From the NCBI GenBank assembly GCA_001465935.1, contig LNKV01000033.1, positions 248,001 to 312,000 of the forward strand: 64,000 bases of DNA, in the 5' to 3' direction. The translations under genes were made by a program, and so were the position numbers. Numbering within the stretch: the stretch's first letter is position 1; every line of letters begins with the position of its first letter. Origin of the DNA: Clarireedia homoeocarpa. Its lineage: Eukaryota; Ascomycota; Leotiomycetes; Helotiales; Rutstroemiaceae. The notes beneath the pieces were generated by a model, which worked only from the letters and a program-made list of their open reading frames with translations, was not told where the DNA came from and searched no databases. This document shows positions 33,620 to 45,747 of this stretch, one piece after another.

Positions 33620-36600
33620 TCAATAAGTAATCGAAACACTGCTATGCGCGCTTCCAGCCCTATGCATATTCGGTCTTGACCCACTGCTCTGTCTCAACCT
33701 ATTCTCATGATGGCTTACACTCGTCGTGTCCATGAATTCAAAGCTTGCTGGTCGGCGCCAGACGCCAAGCTCATCTGCCCCCTTGGGCTGCCACTTATCA
33801 ACACTTTGTAGTTTCGCCGCTTTCCATGCTGGAACTTCTTCGAATTTCTGGCTCACGCGTTGGAAGAGATCAATATAGATACTCGGATCCTTATTCCACT
33901 TGCCCAATCGTTGGTAAGTACGCTTGAGGAACTCGATTTGCTGAAGGGCAATTCGACAAGCATCGGCATCGGATAATTCATCGCCTGCATCCTGGATTGT
34001 TTCGCGAAGAAGAGCTTCGTGGATACGCATTGCTTTCGCATGTTGAGAAGAAGATGTGTAGAAGGAAGAGAGAAGGATTTGCATCTCAATCGTAGTCGAA
34101 TCGAGAGGGCCCCAGACACGACGAACGTTGTAAGTCATGTCCTCGCAGAGATGAATGGCCTCTTCAATGTGTTTACGGCTGAACTGAGTCTCCACCAGCA
34201 GACGTCCGATATGCACCACGGTGGAAGAGGACCAGGAAGTTTGGGTATGGCGTGCGTTCCAAAGTTGAGATAGAAGCCACTGTAATTCAAAGTTAGTTAC
34301 ATTGTTGAAACTTAGGAATGTGCGCTTACCTCAAGGTTTTCCAAATCATTAATTTCTCCGAGCAATCCGCAAGCACTGTTCAGATCATTAATAGGCATAT
34401 CCACAACATGGAATTGGCCACTGCGGAAGCGTTGGATGATCTGCTTCATGATAGACCCAGACAAATCAAGTAGGGAATCGCGGATCTTGGCGTCAATAAC
34501 TTGGCCTTTCTTGTAATGCGTAAGCATGATTGCCAGTCGTAGACCCATATCAATTTTTACTAAGTCGTCATAGCCTCCTGAGAATTGCTGGAACCGGTCA
34601 AGATAGTAAGCGAGCTCGCGGGCCTCCATAAACTTGCCATGGCTCAGATGTACGCTTGTCGCTTCAATGCCAGCTTGTAGGACTGACACGTCTGATTTGT
34701 CCTCGTTCAAGTTAAAGAGAACGATTTGCATGAATTCCCTAATAATTTTGTCATTTCCCGATGACTTGATATCCAGGTAAGTCTTGAAGTAATCCAAGAT
34801 CTGACGGTCCGCAATCTCGAAGCCAGCTGTATCATCTGTATCCCTCAAGAAAGAAAGAAGTCTGGAAGCATATGAAAGTACCGTGGCGAAGGAGGCTTTT
34901 TGATCGACGGAACGTTGGTAAATCTGATACAAGAATACCTCAGTAAACAGGTCAGCCATGATGGACGAGAAAAGTTCCTTTCGATCTGTGACGGTGGCCT
35001 CAAAAGCGACCAAGAAGACCCAGGTATGAGTCTCAAGTTTATCCTTGGAGCCAGTGCTTCCAAAGACGGCATTGGTACGAAGTTGTCTGACCAAAATTAT
35101 CGCTTCCGAGTCCAGACCAGCACGTTTGTATAAATTTGCGAAAGTCACTGCGGTATCTGACAAAATTTGGGAGTGCTTTTCATGCTTGAGAACTTCCAGA
35201 ACAGCAGATCGTAGTAGATGCTGTGCTTGGTTGCTCGAATCGGCGTCGCCTTGCTTCATCAAAGCTCTTGTCAAGTGTCCAAGCCAGTGTAGCGTATCGC
35301 GATGACTGTATCCCTTTTCGGTTTGGTATTTCTTGAACTCTTGTCTGTACAGTGTGATTGCTTTTGCTGAGGCAAAGAGCTTGGATGTTGCGTACAAGTG
35401 CGGTAGTCTCTTTTTCGCCGCAATGACCGCTGACAAGGTCGCCTCCGAAATGTGGCCTTTGGGTGCTTCGTGAGCTTTTGCGTCCGCATCTTCATACATG
35501 GCTATAGCTTCTTCATGGTAGTGCTCATTGTCTTCATCAATTTCGGCGAGTTGGAGTGTAGCCTTGATTGTGACTTCGTGATGAACACCATAGAAAGAAA
35601 GGCATGCCTTATGGAAGTCAACGGCGAGCTGACGCAATACGTTGTAATGAGGCTCAGGTGATGCTCTTGTGATTCTGACATATCGATAATACAATTGCTC
35701 GGCAACATCTGATTTTATGTCGTAGTCTTTACCATGCTTAATGAGCATCTGCCACAAAGAATTGCAGATCTTTTGAGCAGCGGCGTACTGGCGTTGCTGC
35801 TCGTAAATGTTACAGAGCGCTAGAGTGGCTCTCATTGCATCCTTGTGGCAGATTTCCGAGTTCTCTTTGCTCAGATTGGTATGGATGGCGCGATAAGCGA
35901 CCTCTGCACTGGTAACATCGTACAGCTTCATGCTTAGATCACCCAGAAGATACAAAGTCTTGATTGTCCATGAATTGGTCTTTCCGTGGCGCCTTTCGAC
36001 TTCTTGAGAGAGATCTCTGTAGACAATGATGACCTTGGAGCTCATTGAATGTGACTCATAAAATTCTACGAGTTGTTTCGATGTAGAAATGATGAGTTCA
36101 TCCGACGAGGTAGGTGAGGCTTTGACGGCATAAAAGACCTTTCGATATATTAATTCGGCAGACTCAATTTGGCGAAGCTTGAGGTAGGAAAAGGCTAGTC
36201 GATTCAACAATTCCAAAGTCTCATTTGTGAAGTTGGAGGGAAGTGGTGAGTTAATATTGGTGCTGGAGAATGAGGACCACAGGCGAGTCAAGGTTGATGT
36301 AGCAATTTTCACAACTTCAGACCACTTTTGCTCAGAATAGTAAGACGTGCACAGGGTAGTAGAGGTACGCACAGTGGTGACGTCGATTGTAGTCGTGGTC
36401 TTGTTGATTATCGTTTTCTCAAATGTCTCACGGATCGTAGTAATGTCCCATTTTGTCTCTTCAGTTGTGGTCTGTGTAATCTCAGTGATACTCGTTGAAA
36501 TTGATTTGGCTTCAGTGGTCTCCTGCCTGCCGGTGCTCACATAGTAGTCCCAGAGTTTGGAGAAAACCACACGAGCGGCGGAAACAGAGCCAAAACTTCT

Positions 36601-39600
36601 CAGATATTCGGCAACGGTTCGGGTGTGTTTGATCAAAATCGTGGATTGGATGTCGCTGTACTCGAGATCAGCATATACACTCCGAAGAATTATCTCTGCC
36701 TCGGTGATTCTTTGTTGTTTCTTCAAGAACTCGACGTAGCGGAGAGCAATCTCAATCTTCTTTTCTTGGATGGTGACATCGTAAGTATGCGTCAAAGTGG
36801 TCAAACTTTGCCAGAGACTTATCAAAACTTCTTCAGTTCTGACAGTGTCTTTTTCTTTCTCGTAGATCTCGATCATCGCCCAGGCCAGACTGATGCGTTT
36901 TGGATCAGCCACAGGTAGGCGCCGAAGACTGACCTCATATTCCTGTCTCAAAGTAGTACTAGTCACAGTCGTAGTACTAGTGCTCGTTGATGAGACGAGT
37001 TCCCACGATCGTAAAGTTTCGGCTGCCGATTCGCCATGAATAATCAAATTCAATTGATAGATGTATCTTCGCCATTTGAGAGTTTCCTCTTTCTTCCCAA
37101 TTGCAAGATAAGTCTCAACAAGCGTCTCCACGAACTTGAGGATTTCTTCGCTGGATGTGTTGGTCGACTTTTGTACTTCGATGATATATTCGAGCACCTC
37201 GATTCGACGTAGCGCAAGCTCGGTCTTGCTTGTAATTGTAATAGACCACGTAGTATCAATGTATCTTTCAGCGCACTTGAAGGCAATGGAGGAGATTTTA
37301 AGTGTCGTAGAAAGTTTCCATGCCTCGAAGTAGTACTCGTTCACCTGGTTTGCGGCAAGTATTCTTTGTTGCAGGACAGCAAGGTTGATAACTGTTTGAA
37401 GCACAGATTCTGATGATGTGCCAAGGACTGTCTTGCGAATTGAGAGCGCTAGCTGGTGTCTTTTCAGAGCTTCATGAACTGAGAACTGATGCTCAAAGCA
37501 GGTACCCTCAATCAGCGCGAGCAGTGTAGAATCTGGGAAGCAGTGTCTGAACCCAGACGTAACCTTTTGTTGGTTCTCCTCATTCATTGGAGATTCAGCG
37601 AAGTGCACGATCCAGTACCTCGATGCGTACTGAATGAAAGGATGATTCTTGAAAAGATCATCTAAATCTTCCTCATCTAAGGCATCGAACGTTGATCGTG
37701 CTGCATGAGAGGAAAGAGTCATCTTGGCGTAAGCGAGTGCCCTTATTGTTAAATCGTAATGGGCTTCCTTGAGATGGAACGGAAACGGTCCAGCGTTCTT
37801 GAAATCTGTCACAGACAGCGCCCGGTGCTTGATATTTTCTTTCACCAACTCGTGTGAAAAGCGAACAAATCCACCGCTCAAGTCAACTAGCGGCCCGATG
37901 GCCTTGAGAATAATATCTTCCGTGTGACCCGTTCTTGGTACACGCTGGGAGGTCGCAGTGTCAATCTCAAGCAGCTGCTTTACTTCAGTGATGAGTAACG
38001 GTCGCTCGCTAGCAAGAAGCCATGCCAGTAGAGCCTTAGTATCTCTATCCTTAAGATCCAAGGACGAAACGGTGATGTCGAGTAGAACTGCTAGGGCCTT
38101 TGGAAGGGTTTCGAGGCGCTTCAGCACCGCTTCCGACGATTGTTCTAGCTTGAGTATCTCGATGGCATACTGTACCCAGACAAATGAGCCACTTGCCAGC
38201 TCCACGAGCTTTGGTGTAACGGACGCAAGATCTTTTTGGCCCAGAAGTTTGGATGACGAAGTTAAGGACTTGGCGAAGTATTGAATATCGTACGCCGTGT
38301 TCTCTGGCTCGACTGCGAAGTGGAAGTATTCGGCAGATGTAGGTTTCGTAAATGGTCGGGAGAAAACGATACATTTCGTATTTGGATGTTTTGAACTGAT
38401 AGCTCGCAGTCTCTCGAGAACGGCTAATCCTTGAGCCTCACCTCCAGTAATCTGATCAATGCCATCGACGACAATTGTCTGTGCACGATCGACTCGAAGA
38501 CCTTTTTCCAGGGCAATCCACAATGATTCTTCGACTTCTGCAAGTGGTCTACCTCGGTTGTACAGGTCATGAGCATGCAGGATTTGCTTGTATAGAGAAT
38601 TATCACCAGCATTCAATTGGAGTAATTGAAGCAAAAGTCCTTTCACGACGCTGAATGTTGATAGCTCCGTCTTTAAATCGGAATCTGTGACTAATTAGTT
38701 GTATCCTTGATGGAATATGGGCGTACAAACCGATGGTGTAACGAATCACTTCTGTTGCTTTGCGATTTTTGAGGGACTCCAATTTTTCGACGACCCATTC
38801 TGACAGGATTGTTTTTCCTGAACCGGCGGCGCCCGTAATAACGAAGACGCTTTTACCACTCTTAGAGAACTCTGTCAGATGTCTGTCGAACCATTCGCAT
38901 GTGAAGTCGACTCTAGAGGTATGCGTGCGACGGTTGAAAGCGAGAATTCGCAAAACACGATCGTGAGGTGTCAAGAAGTCTCGGACTGCCTCAACTAAAG
39001 AGTCTATGCATACATTTTAAGTATTGATCGGGTTATTTATTGAAGGAGAACGTACCACCAGGACCTGCAAGTTGCTTCAATCTTAATGACCAAATCTTGT
39101 CGACAAAGCGATCGCTATGGTAGAAAAATTCATCGATGCTTTTCCCAAACAGCTCGTCGAACCCACGAACGTTGAAAGACGCATCTGTAAAATCTGGTTA
39201 ATTCTTGTCACGATGATCAAACGCTGGTGTCATACCAATGTGCTTCCTGCTGTAATATAGCGTAATGTTAGTTACGAGTTTTAGCAAGTTAACGTAAGTA
39301 GTGATCAAGATTGCCTGGAGCTCTTCGACTGAGTGTATGAGCTCATGATGACGGATAAAGCGACCGAGAGTGATGCCGCAGTTGGAGAACACCCCGAAGA
39401 CTTTTTCTAAGACGGATACATATTTTGGACCCATCTTTGCGGATAGTTAGCGATTAGAGTCAGATAAAATGCCAGAGCCGTTAGACAAACCTCCAACAAA
39501 GTTCTACAGCTCGCCCAAATGATGGTGGCCGCTTTTTGTTCGTGGTGCGTAGTAAATGTGGCGATCTCGTCGGCGAAAGCAGAAACCTGACCAGCAAAGA

Positions 39601-39979
39601 ATTCGGCCCATTTCAGAACTTTGTCCCATCGACTTCCACGGTGAGGGATCTGAAGAAGTCGTATAGTGGCAACAATGTCAAAGAATCTTTCCACGGTTGT
39701 GCAACTCTGCAAGAACTTCTCTGATCCTTGGCCGAGTTCGGAGCGATACTGCTTCAGAGCCCTTTGTGTTGCGTCATGAAGAAGTGTTGTCTGAGTGTGA
39801 TCGCTTCCATTTATTGTGCGTATGTCGGACATTGAAGATTGCATGCTCTCACGAAAGCTTTCAGACGTTTGCCGATGAAGGTGAAGACCGTTAGAGATCT
39901 GCCGGAACTTCGAAACCTGCAAGCCGCCGCCGTTTTGAGCCTCGGCGGTAGCCATATCTGGTGATACCAACTTCGACAT
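33620..39979 (-). CDS. NLR-like STAND protein: DUF7708 helical domain, NACHT-like NTPase, long TPR-type array
   Basis: Six exons (39979-39491, 39434-39236, 39184-39056, 39003-38731, 38684-34330, 34279-33620) give 2034 residues. Residues about 130-235 form a helical segment (ATIIWASCRTLLEMGPKYVS) that matches the fungal DUF7708 type. Next comes VLRILAFNRRTHTSRVDFTC. The NTPase has a Walker A GAAGSGKT at 330-337 and an aspartate-containing Walker B-like VVDGID at 435-440. From about 560 to the end the protein is helical with many TPR-like pairs (AQHLLRSAVLEVLKHE, ERRHGKTNSWTIKTLYLLGD). This is the layout of fungal NLR-like proteins, thought to act in non-self recognition, but the trigger and output are unknown. 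All splice sites are canonical and the frame is intact. A Thr-rich patch (TTTTIDVTTVRTSTT) interrupts the array near 960. Confidence 0.85.
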
Positions 39980-40707
39980 GACGCTTTCTGCTTTCTGCTT
40001 TCAATCCGCAGGCTATAGCAACCTGTATAATCTGCGATAAGTTAGGATGGTATCTGGAGGTAAATTGGGCTACCGCAGCCTAGATATTTAGAGACCTACA
40101 GAAAATTAAGTGATACCCCAAATTAACCCAAGTATGTAATACAAGTACAAGTCCAAGTAAACAAAATTTCCCTGGTATCAAAAAAAGACGATGATAGTGG
40201 AAAGTGGATACAATGATCAGCAGCGAGATGGTGGAATATGTACAAAGTTTGAATTAGAGAGCTCTGGGCTATGCTCAGCAATGCGCATATCTCCGAACTC
40301 TGCGCAGCTGTAGCTCGTACACACCCATGTGTATCATCCTCCTAGACACGGAAAAAGAATGTTACACTTCAGCCAGCCATTGTGTCTAGCATCTCATAGC
40401 TACACTCTGATCTCTACTAGATTTGACCAACCGCTAAATGTCGATACAAAGTTCGACTAAACCGCAATTAAGCAATCGATCAAGAATGTCTTTGATGAGG
40501 GTGCCCGAAGACTCACATCTACTGGATGGATTTGTTTATCCAGATTGATCTTTTCCAACAGTGCATGCTAGAGGCAAGAAAAAGCATTTGGGTTACGAAG
40601 CTCACAAGAGTGCATCTGAACTACCAGACATACCTAAGAATGCGGGGGATCAAGTCATCGGCGACTCCTTGCATGGGCCGGGGAGAGCGAGCGGTACCTT
40701 CCCAATT
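39980..40707. other. Intergenic region upstream of the NLR-like gene
   Basis: No gene is supported. The DNA next to the start codon is AT-rich and holds the likely promoter. Confidence 0.4.
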
Positions 40708-41513
40708 TTATATACTCCGTATTGCAGTCAAGAAGTGGGGCAAATAGACGAGCGCCATCGCCATATAGAGTAGTCTACCATTGCAAGGGATTTCATCGTT
40801 CGTTCGACGATGGCTGTGAAGCCCTTCACGAAGCGAACTTTGCAGGGTCTCCACAGCATATCGTTCGTGCAATATGGTAGGATCGTTCCAGATCCCATCA
40901 TAGAGGGCACGGCTAGCATGGATAGAGCTGAGATGTATAGTACGATCTTCAAATTCTGAAGGGAACAATACACTCAAAGAAAATTGGATATCTCCTACTC
41001 CTATCAGGAACATAGGTAGCCTGGTCTCCCGTTCTTGCCGTTGAACGCTGCCGAATCAAATTTACCGTGAGTGTAAGGTGGATAGGATTTTTCGAGTGTG
41101 TTGGACTGAAAGAGTAGGATCATCTTCTCGTTCATCCAGCTGGGCTTCATTGGATGGAAAAGTATGCCGGCAGTTTCGGAGTATTGCAGACAAGCCCTTG
41201 GTGATCCATGATTGGGTTCAACAATAAAGCTGCCCTCAAGGAGGCATAACAGAGTCATTACGCAGCTGTTCACACCCCCACCCATTCTGAAATGAAGTGA
41301 AGTTGCTTTTCTTTCAGATTGACGTTCTTGATGTCTGGAGTCGGCGAACACTAGCGCCAAGCTAATCCAGAGCTGGACTAGATAGCGCGAGATTTGCTTC
41401 GCAGCCAGCCACATTCTTCCTCTTCTGGTATTTAATCCAACCCTCCGGCAGCAACCGCGACGCCCGACGCCTGCTGAAAACCCGAGAATGGCAACAAGGT
41501 CACCGTCGTTCAT
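40708..41513 (-). pseudogene. Frameshifted remnant of an unidentified gene
   Basis: Starting at ATG 41513, a 169-codon frame (SLHFRMGGGVNSCVMTLLCL, ILFHPMKPSWMNEKM, KSYPPYTHGKF) stops at 41004. An overlapping second frame then continues as PMFLIGVGDIQFSLSVLF, HLSSIHASRALYDGIWNDPT and LYMAMALVYLPHFL. The two parts meet within about ten bases and both look like real protein, so a small insertion or deletion near 41015 is likely. An unrecognised intron is the alternative. I do not recognise the family. Confidence 0.4.
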
Positions 41514-42150
41514 TATCCAAATTGTTATCCTATCCTCAGCCCCATGGGGAAAATTTTCAATTCAAAACGTTACCTACCCTGCCTAGGAAAATTGAATGCT
41601 TATCAACGCGGTCGTACATCGATTGCGAATTGCTGTTCCTCCATTTGTTGATTTACGAGTGTGAAGATCAACATGGTTTTGAGGTCGGACAGAAATTACC
41701 TTGGCCTCAAAGTCCTATCATGAGCAAATGGCACACAGGATCGGCCTGCTGAACCTCTGCTATGTGCTCTCCTTCGAGGGCCTGATCACTCCTTGGAAGG
41801 CCACCATCCTCATTCCCAGCGAGCAAGTACATGGCTCCATCCATAGAAATCCCTGTAGCACAATTGATGCTTTTCAATGCAAAGTAGCTGTGGATAGCTG
41901 CATACAATGAGACATTATTCTCAGAACTACAATCATGACTACCGTAAACAGATTAGCAAGCTTCGTAATGCAGAATTAGCAACGATTGGTCCTATGAATG
42001 ACGAGTCTTGAAATTAAGATTCGGAATTCCGTTCTGCAGGCTTGGACTGGGTTCAGACGGTCTCATCAACATCCACGTCTGCGTGTCTACTCTCAGCCAT
42101 TCGTATTCGCACAACACCCAGTCACAGGGCACCGTTCACCCCGATATTTA

Positions 42151-42175
42151 GGAACTAAGCAAAGAGCTTAGTTCC
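42151..42175. repeat. Perfect hairpin, 10-bp stem and 5-base loop
   Basis: GGAACTAAGC, then AAAGA, then GCTTAGTTCC. The following CCCCCC run is not T-rich, so it does not look like a terminator. It lies 160 bases from the inverted-repeat element. Confidence 0.85.
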
Positions 42176-42333
42176 CCCCTTGAGTGCCCCACGCGAGCTC
42201 CCCGCCTTATTTTTGGTGGGCCCACAAGCAGATAGCACTAGAGGGCATGCAGAGGTGCGCCATGCTTACCTCCCGTCTTTTCCATCTCATGCCAAGAAGC
42301 TTTATCTTTCCACCTGCACCTACACCCAGAAGA

Positions 42334-43253
42334 GATCTGGAACCTCCCATATGTCTTCATCACTTCCTATATGCATATAGGAGAGTTCCCACACATATAT
42401 AGGAAGGGTGGTCTCCCATAGAGCTATGGGAAATTAACCTTCCGCATATGTACTACATTATGATTTCCTAATTAGGCAATAGTGAGGTCATCCAGAAATA
42501 AGAATAAATATTAATATTGATTGAGAGTAGAGATTTCAAGTACAAATACACTAATAAAGTAGACAACATCTAAGCTACTTTATTCTTACTTGCTCTTGCC
42601 CTGGTAGTTATACTATTGCCAGATGCTTCTGCTTATACCTCTACCCTTCCTATCGCCTTATTCCTATCATTATCTCCTCCCATTACTGCTGCTCTTTTGG
42701 CCAATAGTACTTCAGTTATAGTAACACCTTTCCTCTTATTTGCCTTCCTTCCGGCCTTTTAAAAAGCACTAACAGCCTCTCTTCTATTTATTCTTTGTAA
42801 ACGAAGGCATATAGGAGGTTCTTGATCGAAGTACTGATTTAATTGCCCATAAACCCGGTTGCGGGGGGTAAATAATATTGTATTTGGAAGAGGCATATCG
42901 ATGAATAATAGTTGATTGATAGGTAGTTAATAGAGCTGAATTGCTGTAAAAACGATAAAGAGAAAAGAAAGTAATTTCTGGCTACAGAAACAGCGAATCT
43001 TATTTGTGGCTATAATAATTATATATCATAAAATCTATAAAACAAGGGATAAAAGTAGCCCAAGCGAAGTGGCGCCGGCGAGGCTGGATAGCGCCGTCAA
43101 TGTCTTAAATCCTTCGTGCGAAAGCGGCCTTACTATATACATATCGTAAAATTAAAATTAAAGACCCCTCCCATATGTCTACATGACCTCCCATATGTAT
43201 ATGAGGTTCCGATATGCATATGGTAAACGAAGGCATATGGGAGGTTCCAGATC
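42334..43253. mobile_element. Cluster of miniature inverted-repeat elements with CATATG-rich ends
   Basis: The left end GATCTGGAACCTCCCATATG (42334-42353, then TCTTC) is the reverse complement of the right end at 43229-43253 with one mismatch in 25. A second right-end copy lies at 42803-42827 (GAAGGCATATAGGAGGTTCT and onward), so 42334-42827 (494 bp) is a possible inner element. A second left-end-like copy lies near 43167 (CCTCCCATATGTCTACATGA). Palindromes such as TCCTATATGCATATAGGA (42365-42382) are packed at the ends. The interior is AT-rich and without an intact gene. No clear target duplication is visible. Confidence 0.6.
42591..42767 (-). pseudogene. Decayed coding remnant inside the repeat cluster
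   Basis: On the minus strand one frame reads KAGRKANKRKGVTITEVLLA, continues KRAAVMGGDNDRNKAIGRVE, meets a stop and goes on as AEASGNSITTRARASKNK. A basic tail of this kind would suit the end of a transposase, but the match is not specific. It is treated as a relic. Confidence 0.25.
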
Positions 43254-43851
43254 ACATTACTATCCCCAATCAACCAAACCTTGCCACCACCTGTCTTATT
43301 CGACTATTCGACACTCGTCTCTGAAAATGGCGTCCCTGGAGATTGTAACACCATCCATGCTGTATCTGCTGCCTTACCCATACCTCCCTGGTGCGCCTCT
43401 TGATAATGCCAAAAACTATCTGTAAGGATTTCCACCAAGCGGACTCATTACGTTCTCTCTAAACGATCGTTTATCTGATGAAAACCTCCTGGTGGGTGGT
43501 GGCTGTGAGTTTGCGAGGAATAGGGGAGGGGAGGGGATGGGCTTGTTGTGAGAGATTCGGCGTTTGCGGCGTCTGTGAAGGGCTGATATTAGGGAGAGAT
43601 TTAGTCAAGTGCCACAGAGGGATGTAGGTAACCTAGTGCACAGAAAACTAGTACTAGCCGTCAGGTCGCTCGAATCTGCGGACAGACATATTCAATTAAT
43701 AAGATCAATTGCTCTCATAGAGAGCCTTACAGCTAACCCGGCTAGCTATCTCCATTTCAATATGAATCTAATGCATACGTTCATACATACTCCAACCCCA
43801 AACCCCAGAACTCCCATGCCCCCACCCAAAAATTCAAAAAAGCCAATCAGG

Positions 43852-45231
43852 TCAAGCCCACATACACTTCGCCGAATCCAAATAGCTTTCTCTGACTCCA
43901 TACAATGTACTCAAATCATCCGCATACGCCTCATTCCTTAACTTCTGCTTCAGCAACGCACTCTCATGTCTCTTCAACATGACGTTCCACGAAAACATTG
44001 AATGGCCCACCCCCGCAAAATACTCTCCTCTCAGCAGTACCAAATAATCAATCAGGGCCCTCTGATCCCATCTTAGTTTTCCCAACTCCTCCCTCTCGTG
44101 CTCTTTCAGCAGATCTTCCTTATGCGTAACGGATATGCCATGGGGGCTCGCTTCCGCTGCGAGTTTATGCACGGATGCTTGGTCCCCTGAGGAAGCGTAG
44201 ATGATGGATGTTTTCATAGCTTCGGCGAGGGATATATATGCGTCTGCTTGGCCGGCATAGTGGGTGAATGGCGCGGGGGTCACGTGTCGCTTATCGAGGA
44301 CTTCGGGTTCGGTTTTGAGATGCACGCCGAGGAAAGAAGGGGTGATGATTGGAGTGCTGACGTTCAGTGGGATTTCATACCATGATTGCATTTGCCGCAA
44401 GGTAGATGTTGCAAGTCTGCGTACGTCTTTGCGGAATTTTAAGATCTGTCCGAATTCGTGCGCGAAGACATGGCCGTCGGCGTGGGTGGGGTATTGGAGA
44501 ATCGATTGTTCGAGATCAACGACGATGGGGACAGATTGCGGCGATGGGGCCATGTATTGCTCGATCCAAGTATAGAGTTTGCTTTGCCAATCTTCGGGGT
44601 GTTCGAGCCCGCTTGTGGGTAGATTAGAGAACAGAGATTCGGGGGAGAGACCGCGGCGGCGGGGGTTCACGGTGACTTCCATGTGGTCGATGAGTTTTAG
44701 TTCTGGACAGGACAATTTGAGAGATTTCCGGAAGTGCGAGGTGTCGAACATATAATCCATTCCTTTCCAGCCTAGGCCGTGGCGTTTTCCAAGATGTGAT
44801 TCCGATTGCTCTTCTGCGGGTATCATATTGAGATCATCACCGTCCATGTCCTCTCGAAGCTTGATGTTGGGCATGACGAGACTTCCTCCCCCTCCGATAG
44901 CATACCGTACGCAGTTTAGTATCGAGTTGCGAATATGAGCTACTCCACCGCGATTACTATCGCACGTGAATATCAAACTTGAGTTCCAAGTATTCGTTGC
45001 GCATACTGCACGCATGACTTCTGAGTTCATAGGCGGGAAATCAAAAATATCGTGCTGATCAAGGGTTTGTTGTGATTGAGGATGTGATTTGGCATTATCG
45101 CCATTCGAATTCCATATTATATGATCAGGTAGTATTGTTGGCCGATCAAAAATTGACCAGAGCCAGACGAAGCCCAGGAAGATACCGGCTATGGCGGCAT
45201 ATTTACGATTAATAACATTAGGGAGCTGCAT
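43852..45231 (-). CDS. Type II membrane protein, O-fucosyltransferase-like
   Basis: This single exon encodes 459 residues. A short cytosolic N-terminus is followed by one membrane anchor at about 10-28 (YAAIAGIFLGFVWLWSIF), as in Golgi glycosyltransferases. The lumenal part carries GGVAHIRNSILNCVRYAIGG, then FLGVHLKTEPEVLDKRH, SIIYASSGDQ and ALIDYLVLLRGEYFAGVGHS. This order resembles the GDP-fucose O-fucosyltransferase superfamily: an N-terminal GG..N.R helix, a VHLR-like strand, then a D.L.L...F.G segment. In the third element the Arg of HLR is replaced by Lys here. Substrate and sugar donor are not known. The first ATG was taken as the start. Confidence 0.65.
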   Translation of the reverse strand: MQLPNVINRKYAAIAGIFLGFVWLWSIFDRPTILPDHIIWNSNGDNAKSHPQSQQTLDQHDIFDFPPMNSEVMRAVCATNTWNSSLIFTCDSNRGGVAHIRNSILNCVRYAIGGGGSLVMPNIKLREDMDGDDLNMIPAEEQSESHLGKRHGLGWKGMDYMFDTSHFRKSLKLSCPELKLIDHMEVTVNPRRRGLSPESLFSNLPTSGLEHPEDWQSKLYTWIEQYMAPSPQSVPIVVDLEQSILQYPTHADGHVFAHEFGQILKFRKDVRRLATSTLRQMQSWYEIPLNVSTPIITPSFLGVHLKTEPEVLDKRHVTPAPFTHYAGQADAYISLAEAMKTSIIYASSGDQASVHKLAAEASPHGISVTHKEDLLKEHEREELGKLRWDQRALIDYLVLLRGEYFAGVGHSMFSWNVMLKRHESALLKQKLRNEAYADDLSTLYGVRESYLDSAKCMWA

Positions 45232-45747
45232 TTTGCTTTTCGGTAAAAGACTGAATTTCGTGAGAGAGAATCAAGGGCAAACATTTTGATGTCGTTGTCG
45301 TCGTGGTTATGTATTGCAAGAAAAATGTGCTTTGATCTCCAAGGTGGAGGGGAGGAACTGTGCGAAGTGTGTTTTGAGATGGGATGGCCGAGGTGCGTGC
45401 TGACCAATCAAACGCAGGTTTTGAATATTTTGAAACATTGATGAGGATGTTGAGACGGCGAATTGTGGTTCCTCTCCTAAAGATGCACATGAAACATCCC
45501 GTGGCTGTTTCGATTTATATTTATTCCTGTAGCAATAATAGGTTTGTTAAGTGTGTTGGTGGGGAATTGCGGTGGAAGGAGTTGTTGCGAGGGTATTACT
45601 GTACTGTACCATCATTGATATCTGACTACATTTCTAACTTGTTTATATGTATACTCTAACCATGTATACTCTAGTAAAGCAAACCCACGGGTATCCAACA
45701 CGGAACGAAGAAATCACAATTCATCTCTATGATTACCAAGATCCGCC
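45232..45747. other. Intergenic region
   Basis: This is the promoter side of the glycosyltransferase-like gene and the 3' flank of the MFS gene. No gene or distinctive motif is seen. Confidence 0.45.

Larger units (their letters stand above)
41514..43851. other. Repeat-rich intergenic region with miniature inverted-repeat elements
   Basis: It holds a strong hairpin at 42151-42175, the CATATG element cluster at 42334-43253, and AT-rich decayed DNA between 42440 and 43060. No intact gene is seen. The last 400 bases are the 3' flank of the next gene. Confidence 0.55.
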
